This document shows positions 1-7,057 of a stretch of DNA of 8,456 bases, in pieces. Source of the stretch: Planctomicrobium sp. (GTDB lineage Bacteria; Planctomycetota; Planctomycetia; Planctomycetales; Planctomycetaceae); contig JABJMI010000490.1 in the NCBI GenBank assembly GCA_018659505.1, positions 1-8,456 on the forward strand. The letters are read 5' to 3'. The position numbers were made by a program, and so were the translations under genes. The notes under the pieces were generated by a model. The model ran no database searches, was not told the origin of the DNA, and worked only from the letters and a program-made list of their open reading frames with translations. Position 1 is the stretch's first letter; every line of letters starts with the position of its first letter.

Positions 1-146
1 ATGTCATCAGCGTCAGAAGAACTCACGCGATAACGACGAATTGTGTTGCTAATCACAGGGGTGTAGGTTTCGACAAACTCTCCCCAACTCTTTCGATTGG
101 CCAAGTCACGCAGATTTAGAAGTAATGAGAATCGCGTCGATAACAT
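1..146 (-). CDS. ECF-type RNA polymerase sigma factor, N-terminal fragment (runs off left edge)
   Basis: Forty-eight codons are readable from an ATG at 146 down to base 3, with no stop before the edge. The protein begins MLSTRFSLLLNLRDLANRKS and continues with WGEFVETYTPVI, then IRRY and SSSDADD. The spacing SLL..LRD....W.EFV..Y.P....I.RY....DADD is the usual start of region 2 (core-RNA-polymerase binding) of sigma-70 family ECF factors that are abundant in planctomycetes, normally about 170-200 residues, so roughly three quarters is outside the window. An in-frame TGA two codons upstream makes ATG 146 the earliest ATG start. No good Shine-Dalgarno is visible; the bases just before the ATG read TTGAAAG. 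A weak promoter match lies upstream on the minus strand (TTGAGT at 188-193, TTAAAT at 166-171, spacer 16). The DNA-binding region 4 and any anti-sigma partner cannot be seen. Family assignment is by recognised pattern; the target regulon is unknown. Confidence 0.78.
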   Translation of the reverse strand, partial: MLSTRFSLLLNLRDLANRKSWGEFVETYTPVISNTIRRYRVSSSDADD

Positions 147-317
147 CTTTCAAGCCCACACATTCATTTAATAATTCAGAGGTTCAAACTCAATGAACAC
201 ATTTAAGCTACGCTACTCAACGAGAAGCCTTTCCAGAATTCGTTCATTTTCTGGCCAGGAATTTGAATCTGGAGAGACGAAGTCCGTACAGTTCATCAGG
301 CTTACGCAACTTAAATG

Positions 318-350
318 ACTCTCTCGGTATGACGGAGATACCGAGAGAGT
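318..350 (-). terminator. Perfect 13-bp hairpin, likely terminator of the nucleotidyltransferase gene
   Basis: The arms ACTCTCTCGGTAT (318-330) and ATACCGAGAGAGT (338-350) are exact reverse complements around a 7-base loop. It lies 76 bases past the stop of the minus-strand gene ending at 426. On the minus strand the stem is followed by CATTTAAG, only a weak T run, so the terminator role is inferred from stem strength and position. An operator for the downstream sigma gene is less likely, because the sigma start is 170 bases away. Confidence 0.6.
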
Positions 351-425
351 TGTAGGACTCAAACTGAATAGAAAGACTCGGCGGATAAAGCAGAGTCTCC
401 AGTCCTGATCCCTGTGACTGAGTGT

Positions 426-1214
426 TCAAATCAACACTTGCCGAAAGATCTCATTCAACTCTTTACGAACAGATTCACCAGACAACAAATCGGGACGCCC
501 CTGACCTTTGAACGTCTCGCCGTGCCTCTCTAGCTCGCTTTCGATAAACTCATTCAATTCCGGAATTGATTGTCCAAGTCCTATTTCGGGTGAGTTCTTC
601 TTGAGTTCGAGTAACTTTTCTATCCCAGGCACGATCTCTTGCGGAGCGACCCTGTCTAGGAGTTTCTGGAACTCAACCGGTGGTGGCTGTCCGAAGTCGT
701 GAATATATCTGATCGCCAATAACGGTCTCAGGACATACAAATACTTCTTAAGCTTCACCTGCTCTTTGAACAAATACTCGCGAGCATTGCCGCGAGCCAT
801 ATGGCTGTAGTGGTAGCACAGAGCGATTTCATTGAATGCCCGTGGAGCGAGGTCTTGTAATCGCTGCCGGAGCGGACCATTTTCAATATACTGCACTGGA
901 CTCTTCAACCATTCCAGCAATGCTCCATTCGTCCTGGTGAATAGATAAAGAGCCTTGCGAACGTCCCATCCGCTGCAATCAATTTCATCGACGATCGGAT
1001 ACTCAATCACATCTGGCAATGTCTCGACGTTGTAAGAGAGATACCATTCTTGAGGACGGGCGTAGATGAACCGCACATCGTAGTCCGAATCGGGTGACTC
1101 GAAACCCCAGGCGCGACTTCCCGATTCACAGGCGTAGAGCACTGTCATCCCATGCTCTACCTCCGCTGCCTTCAGGCGACGTAATATTTCAGTTTGTATG
1201 TGTGCTTCAATCAT
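426..1214 (-). CDS. RlaP/YcgL-like nucleotidyltransferase (DNA polymerase beta superfamily)
   Basis: This 262-residue protein has the signature of the YcgL/RlaP branch (COG3541-type) of minimal nucleotidyltransferases. Residues 31-51 carry the glycine-serine turn (G32-S33, SGSRAWGFESPDSDYDV) and the paired acidic residues D44 and D46 that bind the catalytic metals. D79, in EIDCSGWDVRKAL, is a candidate third carboxylate. A helical C-terminal half contains the lysine-rich stretch KLKKYLYVLRPLLAIRYI (154-171), typical of this family. The protein is cytosolic, with no signal or membrane segment. Members presumably transfer a nucleotide to an RNA or other acceptor; RlaP proteins have been proposed from genome context to act in RNA repair, but the substrate here is not shown. 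No RNA ligase, archease or kinase lies next to it, so it appears solitary. ATG 1214 is the first start after an in-frame stop; no clear Shine-Dalgarno precedes it. The length and motifs look intact. Confidence 0.83.
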   Translation of the reverse strand: MIEAHIQTEILRRLKAAEVEHGMTVLYACESGSRAWGFESPDSDYDVRFIYARPQEWYLSYNVETLPDVIEYPIVDEIDCSGWDVRKALYLFTRTNGALLEWLKSPVQYIENGPLRQRLQDLAPRAFNEIALCYHYSHMARGNAREYLFKEQVKLKKYLYVLRPLLAIRYIHDFGQPPPVEFQKLLDRVAPQEIVPGIEKLLELKKNSPEIGLGQSIPELNEFIESELERHGETFKGQGRPDLLSGESVRKELNEIFRQVLI

Positions 1215-1277
1215 AATTTCGAAAATGGTTATGAAAAGGTATCGGGTAAATCAAATGAGGATGCGATTCCATAAGCG

Positions 1278-1298
1278 ATTGTTATACTAAATAACGAT
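1278..1298. promoter_or_regulatory. Imperfect 21-bp palindrome in divergent spacer (candidate operator)
   Basis: ATTGTTAT (1278-1285) and ATAACGAT (1291-1298) are inverted copies with one T/G mismatch around ACTAA. The palindrome overlaps the candidate -10 box of the plus-strand gene and a TATAAC box (1281-1286) on the minus strand, so a bound regulator could affect both directions. This is a sequence observation; no regulator is identified. Confidence 0.4.
1280..1288 (+). promoter_or_regulatory. Extended -10 promoter candidate for the FAD oxidoreductase gene
   Basis: TGTTATACT contains the TGn extension followed by TATACT, five of six matches to the bacterial -10 consensus. No convincing -35 box lies 16-18 bases upstream, which extended -10 promoters can tolerate. 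Transcription would start near 1295, leaving a leader of about 30 bases before ATG 1326. Confidence 0.42.
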
Positions 1299-1315
1299 AA
1301 CTCTTAGACGACTTT

Positions 1316-1321
1316 GGAAAG
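1316..1321 (+). promoter_or_regulatory. Ribosome binding site deciding the start at ATG 1326
   Basis: GGAAAG lies four bases before ATG 1326. An in-frame TTG at 1314 overlaps this site, so the TTG would give a four-residue extension ahead of the signal peptide and is unlikely to be the true start. Confidence 0.55.
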
Positions 1322-1325
1322 AAAT

Positions 1326-3596
1326 ATGTTCGCAAAAATTCTGCAATTCTCACTCATACTTAGCTTGTTCCATTCAATAGCTCAGGGTGCTGACATTCTT
1401 GTTGAAGCGGAAAGCTTTGACCAGCATGGTGGTTGGAAGCTTGATACTCAATTCATTCGTGAGATGGGCTCGCCTTATCTCCTTGCACATGGATTGGGGA
1501 ACCCAGTCAAAGAAGCTTCAACGACAATCGAAGTCGCTGAGGCTGGTAGCTACAATATTTTTGTTCGAACCAAAGATTGGGTCGCTCAATGGAATGCCAA
1601 AGGTCAGCCGGGGCGCTTCCAAATACTTGTGAATGGAAAAGCACTCAACGAAACTTTTGGAACCGAAGGCGCCGAATGGTTTTGGCAGCAAGGAGGAAGA
1701 GTCGACCTACAAGCTGGTAAGAATAGCCTCACTCTAAAAGACCTGACTGGATTCGATGGTCGCTGCGATGCGATTTATTTCACTCAAGCGGAATCTGCTC
1801 CTCCGAATGAAGACGAGATTCTGCCTCAATGGCGCCGTGATCTTCTTGGTCTCAAAGAAACTCCGACTGAGAAATCTGGATACGATCTCGTCGTCATTGG
1901 AGGAGGTTACTCTGGAATGGGGGCTGCACTATCAGCTGCTCGTGCTGGTTGCAAAGTAGCACTGATTCAAGATCGTCCTGTTCTCGGAGGGAACGGTTCC
2001 AGCGAGGTTCGTGTCTGGGCAATGGGGAATATCCGTCGAGGAAAATATCCTCGCATCGGCGAGATCGTTGAAGAATTCTCCGATCATGCGAAGAAATCCC
2101 CCGGAACATTTGAAGAGTTCGAAGATGCAAAGAAGGAAGCGATTGTCCGTGCTGAAAAAAATATCGATCTCTTCCTGAATAATCATGCCTTCAAAGTTGA
2201 AACCGATGGAGAGCACATCGTCGCGGTTCAATCGTTCAACACAAAAACGAGCGAGTATAGCCGCTTCGAAGGCACACTCTTCTGTGACGCAACCGGTCAT
2301 GGCACGATTGGTTACCTTGCCAAAGCCGAATGGGACATGGAGGAAAAAGGCCGCATGGGGATGAGCAACATGTGGGCTTGGGGCGAAGGTGAGAAATCTG
2401 TCGACTACCCAGAAACTCCATGGGCACTTGATTTATCGATGAAGGATTTCCCCTACCCTCGAGACCATCATGGACAATGGTTCTGGGAAAGTGGCTTTGA
2501 CAAAGACGCCACCGGCAACGCCGAATCGATTCGAGACTGGAATTTGCGAGCCGTCTACGGTGCATTCAACGCGATGAAAAACCGCGAAGGTGCTAGCAAG
2601 CATGAAACGGCGTACCTCACCTGGATTGCCTACATCGGTGGTCCGCGTGAATCCCGTCGACTCTTGGGAGATGTCTTGTTGACTGAAGAAGATGTCGTCA
2701 GTAAACGTGACTTCCGAGATGGGTGCGTCCCCAGCACATGGTCGATTGACTTACATTATCCCAAAAAACAATACGCCGAAAAATTTCCGGAGAACCCGTT
2801 TATCTCTGTCGCTGTGCATGGCAAAGGAGTTGATCGTAGCTACGGATATCCCGTTCCATATCGATGTTTCTACTCACGAAATATCGACAATCTGTTCATG
2901 GCAGGTCGCTGTATTAGCGTGACTCACGAAGCTCTCGGGACTGTCAGGGTGATGAAGACTTGCGGAATGATGGGAGAAGTTGTCGGCAAAGCCGCTTCTG
3001 TTTGTGTTGCACATAATTGTTTCCCGAGAGATGTCTACGAACGATACTGGCCAGAGTTAGATGACCTGCTCAAGCTACCGGGCAAGGCATATCGAACAAG
3101 TGTCGATGTCGAATTCACAATCCCAGATGATGCCCTTCCACTCGCTTCAGAATACGGACCTGCTCCGGGACTTGATCCAAAGAAACTACCGGGTATTGTC
3201 GTCGATGATCGCGAAGCAAAGAAGAGTGCCGGCTGGACCGAAGGTCAGGGGCTGAAAGGTTTTGTTGCTTACGGATATCTCTACGCGGGAGCGAATAATG
3301 GCGCCACGATCACTTTCGCTCCTAAAACGAAAATTGCGGGAGTCTACGATATTCGACTCGCTTATCTCCCGCATGAAAACAGAGGCAGCAATGTGATGAT
3401 CAAAGTCAAAGTTGCTGGCGAATCTAAAACTCATTTCCTTGATATGCGTAAACCTGCTCCCCTGGAAAACGATTTCATCTCGTTAGGAACAGCAACGCTC
3501 AAGGCTGGTGAATCAGTAGAGATTACTGTTTCAAGCGAAGACGCCAAAGGAAACGCACACGCAGATGCGGTGCAATTGCTACCGATTTCAAAGTAA
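1326..3596 (+). CDS. Exported FAD-dependent oxidoreductase with N- and C-terminal carbohydrate-binding-like domains
   Basis: This protein has 756 residues from ATG 1326. Residues 1-21 form a Sec-type signal peptide (K4, hydrophobic core, cleavage probably after AQG at 21) without a twin-arginine motif. Residues about 23-153 form a beta-rich module starting ILVEAESF and ending CDAIYF, like CBM6/35-type jelly rolls. The flavin domain spans about 186-580: dinucleotide-binding GGGYSG (192-197), DRPVLGGNGSSEVRV (216-230), DATGHG (321-326) and the C-terminal FAD segment NLFMAGRCISVTHEALGTV (522-540). This matches the FAD_oxidored family (PF12831 type), common in planctomycetes. Residues about 623-754 resemble the golvesin/xanthan-lyase C-terminal module (GIVVDD.EA...G.W, then HADAVQLLP). 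The protein probably oxidises or otherwise modifies a sugar-containing substrate outside the cytoplasm; the actual reaction is unknown. It is divergent from the nucleotidyltransferase gene and 144 bases ahead of the next plus-strand gene, probably in its own transcript. Confidence 0.88.
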   Translation: MFAKILQFSLILSLFHSIAQGADILVEAESFDQHGGWKLDTQFIREMGSPYLLAHGLGNPVKEASTTIEVAEAGSYNIFVRTKDWVAQWNAKGQPGRFQILVNGKALNETFGTEGAEWFWQQGGRVDLQAGKNSLTLKDLTGFDGRCDAIYFTQAESAPPNEDEILPQWRRDLLGLKETPTEKSGYDLVVIGGGYSGMGAALSAARAGCKVALIQDRPVLGGNGSSEVRVWAMGNIRRGKYPRIGEIVEEFSDHAKKSPGTFEEFEDAKKEAIVRAEKNIDLFLNNHAFKVETDGEHIVAVQSFNTKTSEYSRFEGTLFCDATGHGTIGYLAKAEWDMEEKGRMGMSNMWAWGEGEKSVDYPETPWALDLSMKDFPYPRDHHGQWFWESGFDKDATGNAESIRDWNLRAVYGAFNAMKNREGASKHETAYLTWIAYIGGPRESRRLLGDVLLTEEDVVSKRDFRDGCVPSTWSIDLHYPKKQYAEKFPENPFISVAVHGKGVDRSYGYPVPYRCFYSRNIDNLFMAGRCISVTHEALGTVRVMKTCGMMGEVVGKAASVCVAHNCFPRDVYERYWPELDDLLKLPGKAYRTSVDVEFTIPDDALPLASEYGPAPGLDPKKLPGIVVDDREAKKSAGWTEGQGLKGFVAYGYLYAGANNGATITFAPKTKIAGVYDIRLAYLPHENRGSNVMIKVKVAGESKTHFLDMRKPAPLENDFISLGTATLKAGESVEITVSSEDAKGNAHADAVQLLPISK

Positions 3597-3740
3597 TGCA
3601 GTTCTGAGTAGTTCGTATGTATGGGTTTTAAGGAATACTATGAGGTGAGCTTCTCGCTTTGATGGAAAATCCCCCGTTGCTTGCATTCACTGAGAAGTAG
3701 GTTTCACTACCTAAAACTTAGAAAATCATGCGAGCCATCC

Positions 3741-4970
3741 ATGTCATCATTGAAATCCAGAGTCCGAGACACCGACTGTCCATCTTGTCGAAAAAAAGAT
3801 GCTTTGAAGACTCAGACTTTTTGCGCCGAATGTGGATATTTTCCAGCGACTTCAGAAAGAATCGATAACACTGAAGAAAAACTAAGCAGAGATCCGTCAT
3901 TGATCGGCACGGTTGTCGTTGCACTAGGAATTTTATTGCTCGGTATCGCCGGTCTGCTGTCACGAGTTTATATTTGGGACACTGGAGAACACCACTACTG
4001 GATGCGGTATCTCCTTATTATCGGTGGAGCTGCCTTTGCATTAGGTCATCTCGCTGCATTCTGGTACAGCTTAGTGAAAAACGGGATTGACCTCTCTGAC
4101 GTGATCTTTGGTCCGAAGAGTGTTTGGGGACCAGTCTTTTTCGACATTCACAAAAAATGGCTCGTTGCAGCGATTGGAACTTATGGAGTGACGATTCTTC
4201 TTGTCGGAGGAGTGTTGTTTGGAGTCAATTATGAAAGCTATCTCAGCTCCAGCAGTAACAAGTCTCTATGGAAAATGATTTCGGACATCCAAGTCGCTCT
4301 TGGCAAAGAGGCGACAGAAATGCCTGAGATCAGTTTTAAGAAGGTGCAAGGTAATCTCAACATTCCTACAGGTGGAGATGGAAAACTTGTTCTCGATGGA
4401 GACTTGTCAGCTATCAATCCTGAAAACCTTACGATCCTGGCAGAGACTCTCGGTGGAAGTGGAAAGACCTCCAATTCAAGTGGCGATAAAAGTTCTTTCA
4501 CTGATCTCGCGGACTCAACGGACATTTCAGCACTCATTGAAAATGGAACGCAAGGTGAAGCCAATGGGGAAAGTTTAGTCTCTCTAACAAGTCAATCGAA
4601 ATCTTCAAATGGAACACCAACTGGTCCTCAGCTTCACACAAAAACACTCAAGCGAAATCAACTCGAATGTTTCATCTTCGGTTTTACGACCAATGAAGCT
4701 GGTGAACTTGACGAACTCGTGATGGGGAGTGTCGTGGAAGGCAAACCTGTCTATGTCGGATTGTTACCTAGTGCGAAAATCGGTGCAGAACATTTGAAGG
4801 GTGTCTCCCTGGATTTCTTCAAGAAGAATGTTTCAGAACCAATTGTAGAGTGCCGATTGGAAGCGACCTGGCTTGAGCCAACAGTGATCTGTGTTCTTGA
4901 ACATCAAGGGAAAAATAGAAAAGGCACCTACCTCTTGAATCGCTTTGTTGGGTTTCGAGAATTCCTGTAA
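3741..4970 (+). CDS. Zinc-ribbon protein with three membrane segments, function unknown
   Basis: I do not recognise this 409-residue protein as a named family. A short N-terminal zinc ribbon has C13-P-S-C16 and C28-A-E-C31. Three hydrophobic segments follow at about 54-74, 90-109 and 142-163. After them come a soluble region, a Ser/Thr/Gly/Asn-rich linker (about 238-298) and a C-terminal domain (about 300-409) that seems mixed alpha/beta. Under the positive-inside rule the zinc ribbon would be cytoplasmic and the C-terminal domain outside the cytoplasm, but this is inference. An in-frame TTG at 3681 would add 20 basic residues before the ribbon; ATG 3741 is preferred because the ribbon then lies close to the N-terminus, as is usual for such proteins. 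Neither start has a clear Shine-Dalgarno. The gene ends at a strong bidirectional terminator. Confidence 0.75.
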   Translation: MSSLKSRVRDTDCPSCRKKDALKTQTFCAECGYFPATSERIDNTEEKLSRDPSLIGTVVVALGILLLGIAGLLSRVYIWDTGEHHYWMRYLLIIGGAAFALGHLAAFWYSLVKNGIDLSDVIFGPKSVWGPVFFDIHKKWLVAAIGTYGVTILLVGGVLFGVNYESYLSSSSNKSLWKMISDIQVALGKEATEMPEISFKKVQGNLNIPTGGDGKLVLDGDLSAINPENLTILAETLGGSGKTSNSSGDKSSFTDLADSTDISALIENGTQGEANGESLVSLTSQSKSSNGTPTGPQLHTKTLKRNQLECFIFGFTTNEAGELDELVMGSVVEGKPVYVGLLPSAKIGAEHLKGVSLDFFKKNVSEPIVECRLEATWLEPTVICVLEHQGKNRKGTYLLNRFVGFREFL

Positions 4971-5082
4971 CACGCACACTTTCCTATCTGTCCCAGAATC
5001 TGACGCATTGCCGACCTTCGGTCTATGATTCAATCTGCAAAAGAGACTTCTTCGGTCTGGTAAAGCATCTCGTTCATACACA

Positions 5083-5116
5083 AAAAGCCTCCGTTGTAGT
5101 TACAGCGGAGGCTTTT
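5083..5116. terminator. Bidirectional intrinsic terminator between convergent genes
   Basis: AAAAGCCTCCG (5083-5093) pairs exactly with CGGAGGCTTTT (5106-5116). The inner bases extend the stem through a T/G wobble and TGT/ACA, closing on a four-base loop AGTT. A T run follows the stem on both strands: TTTT on plus and TTTTT on minus. It lies 113 bases past the stop of the plus-strand gene ending at 4970 and 23 bases past the stop of the minus-strand gene ending at 5139, so it can serve both. Confidence 0.92.
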
Positions 5117-5138
5117 CAATTTCACATTCAGGGAAGTG

Positions 5139-6143
5139 TTAATCGTCCCCGAAAGCGGCGTCGAAGCGAACGCCACTTGATTTGAAATCGATGTTGTGGC
5201 AGAAGTCGGCAGCCTCGGCGGCACCTTGATCGCGATCCATTCCGCAATCTTCCCACTCAACAGAGAGCGGCATATCGTCTGGGTAACCGACGGCATTGAG
5301 GGCACGAATGATTTCTTCGAAACGGACACCACCGCGACCGACGCTGCGGAAATCCCAACCTCGACGAGGATCGCCAAAGGTCAGATGGCTGGAAAGAATC
5401 CCTGTGCGACCATTTAAAGTTGTCGCAGCATCTTTCATGTGAACGTGATAGATACGATTGGGGAACTCACGAATGAACTCAACAGGATCAACGCCTTGCC
5501 AGATCAAGTGGCTCGGATCGAAGTTGAACCCGAACTCTTCGCGATTGCCAATCGCTTCCAGGGTTCGCTTGGCAGAGTAAATGTCGAACGCAATCTCTGT
5601 CGGATGAACTTCTAAAGCAAAGCGAAGTCCACACTCTTGAAAGACATCCAGAATCGGATTCCAACGGTCTGCGAACTGCTGATACCCCGCATCAATCATC
5701 GACTGTGGAGTCGGAGGGAAATCGTAGAGATATGGCCAGATACTTGAACCTGTGAAACCGTTAACGACGCTGACTTCAAGTTTTTGAGCAGCCTTCGCTG
5801 TGTTTTTCATTTCTTCTATGGCACGCTCGTTGACGCCATCCGCATCTCCGTCTCCCCAGACGTATTCAGGGACAATTGCTTTATGCCGCTCATCGATAGT
5901 GTCACAAACCGCTTGACCGACGAGGTGATTGGAAATCGCAAAAAGTTTCAGGTCGTGCCGTTCGAGCAGGTCACGCTTTTTAGCACAGTAGGTATCATCC
6001 GAAAGGGCTTTGTCGACCTCGAAGTGGTCACCCCAGCAAGCCAGTTCGAGACCATCGTATCCGAACTCTTTTGCCTTTTTAGCCAGCTCTTCCAGCGGAA
6101 GATCTGCCCATTGACCTGTAAACAAGGTGACTGGACGACCCAT
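5139..6143 (-). CDS. Sugar phosphate isomerase/epimerase, xylose-isomerase-like TIM barrel
   Basis: This 334-residue protein belongs to the AP-endonuclease-2/xylose-isomerase-like TIM-barrel superfamily (PF01261 type), annotated as sugar phosphate isomerase/epimerase in many planctomycetes. It opens with a first strand (VTLFTGQW) and helix, then FGYDGLEL (27-34). Candidate metal ligands lie at the expected strand ends: E178 in FALEVHP, D209 and H212 in FNFDPSH, H235 in YHVHMKD and E296 in SVEWED. The set is complete, so a metal-dependent isomerase or epimerase is likely, although the substrate (a ketose, inosose or similar) cannot be named. It is cytosolic, with no signal peptide. ATG 6143 is chosen over an in-frame TTG at 6194 because AGGAG lies seven bases before it and the protein then begins exactly at the first barrel strand. 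An extended -10 box lies just upstream, and the gene ends at a strong terminator. Confidence 0.88.
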   Translation of the reverse strand: MGRPVTLFTGQWADLPLEELAKKAKEFGYDGLELACWGDHFEVDKALSDDTYCAKKRDLLERHDLKLFAISNHLVGQAVCDTIDERHKAIVPEYVWGDGDADGVNERAIEEMKNTAKAAQKLEVSVVNGFTGSSIWPYLYDFPPTPQSMIDAGYQQFADRWNPILDVFQECGLRFALEVHPTEIAFDIYSAKRTLEAIGNREEFGFNFDPSHLIWQGVDPVEFIREFPNRIYHVHMKDAATTLNGRTGILSSHLTFGDPRRGWDFRSVGRGGVRFEEIIRALNAVGYPDDMPLSVEWEDCGMDRDQGAAEAADFCHNIDFKSSGVRFDAAFGDD

Positions 6144-6150
6144 TATCAAA

Positions 6151-6155
6151 CTCCT
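6151..6155 (-). promoter_or_regulatory. Strong Shine-Dalgarno fixing the start of the TIM-barrel gene
   Basis: On the minus strand AGGAG lies seven bases before ATG 6143. It is the best ribosome binding site in the window and argues against the TTG start 51 bases upstream. Confidence 0.8.
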
Positions 6156-6177
6156 AATCAGAATTGTACTTACACGA

Positions 6178-6186
6178 ATAATATCA
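6178..6186 (-). promoter_or_regulatory. Extended -10 promoter candidate for the TIM-barrel gene
   Basis: On the minus strand TGATATTAT gives the TGn extension plus TATTAT, five of six matches to consensus. A weak -35-like TTACTT lies 15 bases further upstream. Transcription would begin near 6171, giving a short leader that holds the Shine-Dalgarno. An alternative pair, TTGTCA and TACAAT nearby, is spaced 20 bases apart, which is too far. Confidence 0.45.
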
Positions 6187-6237
6187 ATTGACAAGCAAAA
6201 GTAATTGACGACGCAACAAAATTCAAACCCGTAGACA

Positions 6238-6266
6238 TTACCATTTGAGATTCAGCGTTCTATAGT
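6238..6266 (+). promoter_or_regulatory. Promoter candidate for the small membrane protein gene
   Basis: TTACCA (6238-6243, four of six matches) and TATAGT (6261-6266, five of six) are separated by exactly 17 bases. Transcription would start near 6273, leaving a leader of about 68 bases before ATG 6341. The compound hairpin at 6251-6294 overlaps the -10 box and the predicted start. Confidence 0.45.
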
Positions 6267-6294
6267 GGTCTCGCAGAGACTGAAACGCTTTGAA
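6251..6294 (+). other. Compound inverted repeat at the promoter/leader of the small membrane protein gene
   Basis: The outer arms TTCAGCGTT (6251-6259) and AACGC-TT-TGAA (6284-6294) pair over nine bases with a two-base bulge. An inner 13-base palindrome, GTCTC-GCA-GAGAC (6268-6280), sits near the predicted transcription start. The first arm could instead pair TTCAG with CTGAA (6280-6284). The symmetry suggests an operator more than a riboswitch, because much of it lies upstream of the predicted start. Confidence 0.35.
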
Positions 6295-6340
6295 ATCCAT
6301 TAACATATTTACTTAACTGCTTTAACCGAAAGATCTTACC

Positions 6341-6802
6341 ATGGATGCCTTTCCTATTGTTGTTCTCTCTCGAGTCCTGCATGTGCTGGCTGCGATTTTT
6401 CTATTTGGAGGTTCTCTCTTCCTGTTTGCGGTATTAACACCCTCTGCCAAAGAATTACCAGAGAACGAGCACGAAGCACTCAAAGAGCGAGTAATGAAGA
6501 AATGGCGTGCCTATGTCGGCATGGCAATCGGGGCACTGATCTTCACCGGTTTTTACAACTACTTAGTGGTTGCTGGCCCGGAGCATAATGATGTGGGTGA
6601 CAAGAAATACCATATGTTTATGGGTATCAAAATCCTGATCGCGTTCGTCGTCTTCTTCTTTGCATCCGTTTTACCTGGGAGAGCGAAAGCCTTCGAGAAA
6701 ATGCGACAGAATTCAAGAAAGTGGAGCATCGTCACCATCGTGCTGGCGACCGTTGTGGTCGCAATCGCAGGGTTCTTACGAGTTCGTGGTGTTATTCAGT
6801 AG
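6341..6802 (+). CDS. Small four-helix membrane protein, HemJ/CopD-like
   Basis: This 153-residue inner-membrane protein has four predicted membrane helices, at about 7-32, 57-78, 92-112 and 128-147. The first helix contains LSRVLHVLAAIFLFGGSLF with H14, and the third begins at H91 with K97 in GIKILIAF. A His in helix 1 followed by GG, and a Lys in a later helix, resemble the pattern of HemJ-type protoporphyrinogen oxidases and the related CopD fold, which are four-helix proteins of similar size. The resemblance is by eye and the sequence is divergent, so it is not assigned as HemJ. ATG 6341 is the first start after an in-frame TAA; only a weak AAAG precedes it. A promoter candidate with 17-base spacing lies upstream. 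No heme or copper gene is adjacent. Confidence 0.72.
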   Translation: MDAFPIVVLSRVLHVLAAIFLFGGSLFLFAVLTPSAKELPENEHEALKERVMKKWRAYVGMAIGALIFTGFYNYLVVAGPEHNDVGDKKYHMFMGIKILIAFVVFFFASVLPGRAKAFEKMRQNSRKWSIVTIVLATVVVAIAGFLRVRGVIQ

Positions 6803-7057
6803 AGACGAGAAGTGGAAAATTGAACAGGAGAGAGCGAAGGAAGTAAAGGAAAACTTACTTGATGGGTTTTTAGCAAACCGCTCTACATTCAAAGCCACAC
6901 AAGCTCTCATGCTATGGATCGTTAAAAAATAAATGCTTCGTTTGAAAGAAATCGAACTCTTGCAGCGAGAAATCTATAACTGACTAAAAAATGTTACACA
7001 AGAATATTCTGGACAGCGAACACAGTTCATGTAATTCAATGGCTACATTTTTCTTTT

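Noticed and set aside
244..429. A 61-codon minus-strand frame starting at a TTG that overlaps the stop of the nucleotidyltransferase gene.
   Set aside because: It has a TTG start, no Shine-Dalgarno and no recognisable motif, and it reads straight through the strong hairpin at 318-350. More likely untranslated sequence.
1932..2300. A 122-codon minus-strand frame inside the flavoprotein gene.
   Set aside because: It lies opposite a conserved FAD domain with clear motifs, and its translation shows no family pattern. It is an antisense shadow, as are the other long frames inside 1326-3596.
5012..5024. Small GACC-TTC-GGTC hairpin after the zinc-ribbon gene.
   Set aside because: It has only four base pairs and no T tract; the hairpin at 5083-5116 explains termination.
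5784..6191. A 135-codon plus-strand frame opposite the TIM-barrel gene.
   Set aside because: The minus strand has a complete metal-site set and a strong Shine-Dalgarno, and the plus frame has neither motif nor binding site.
6660..6932. A 90-codon plus-strand frame overlapping the end of the small membrane protein gene.
   Set aside because: Over half of it is an out-of-frame reading of the membrane protein. The remainder (6803-6932) is a charged stretch with no start, binding site or recognisable domain.
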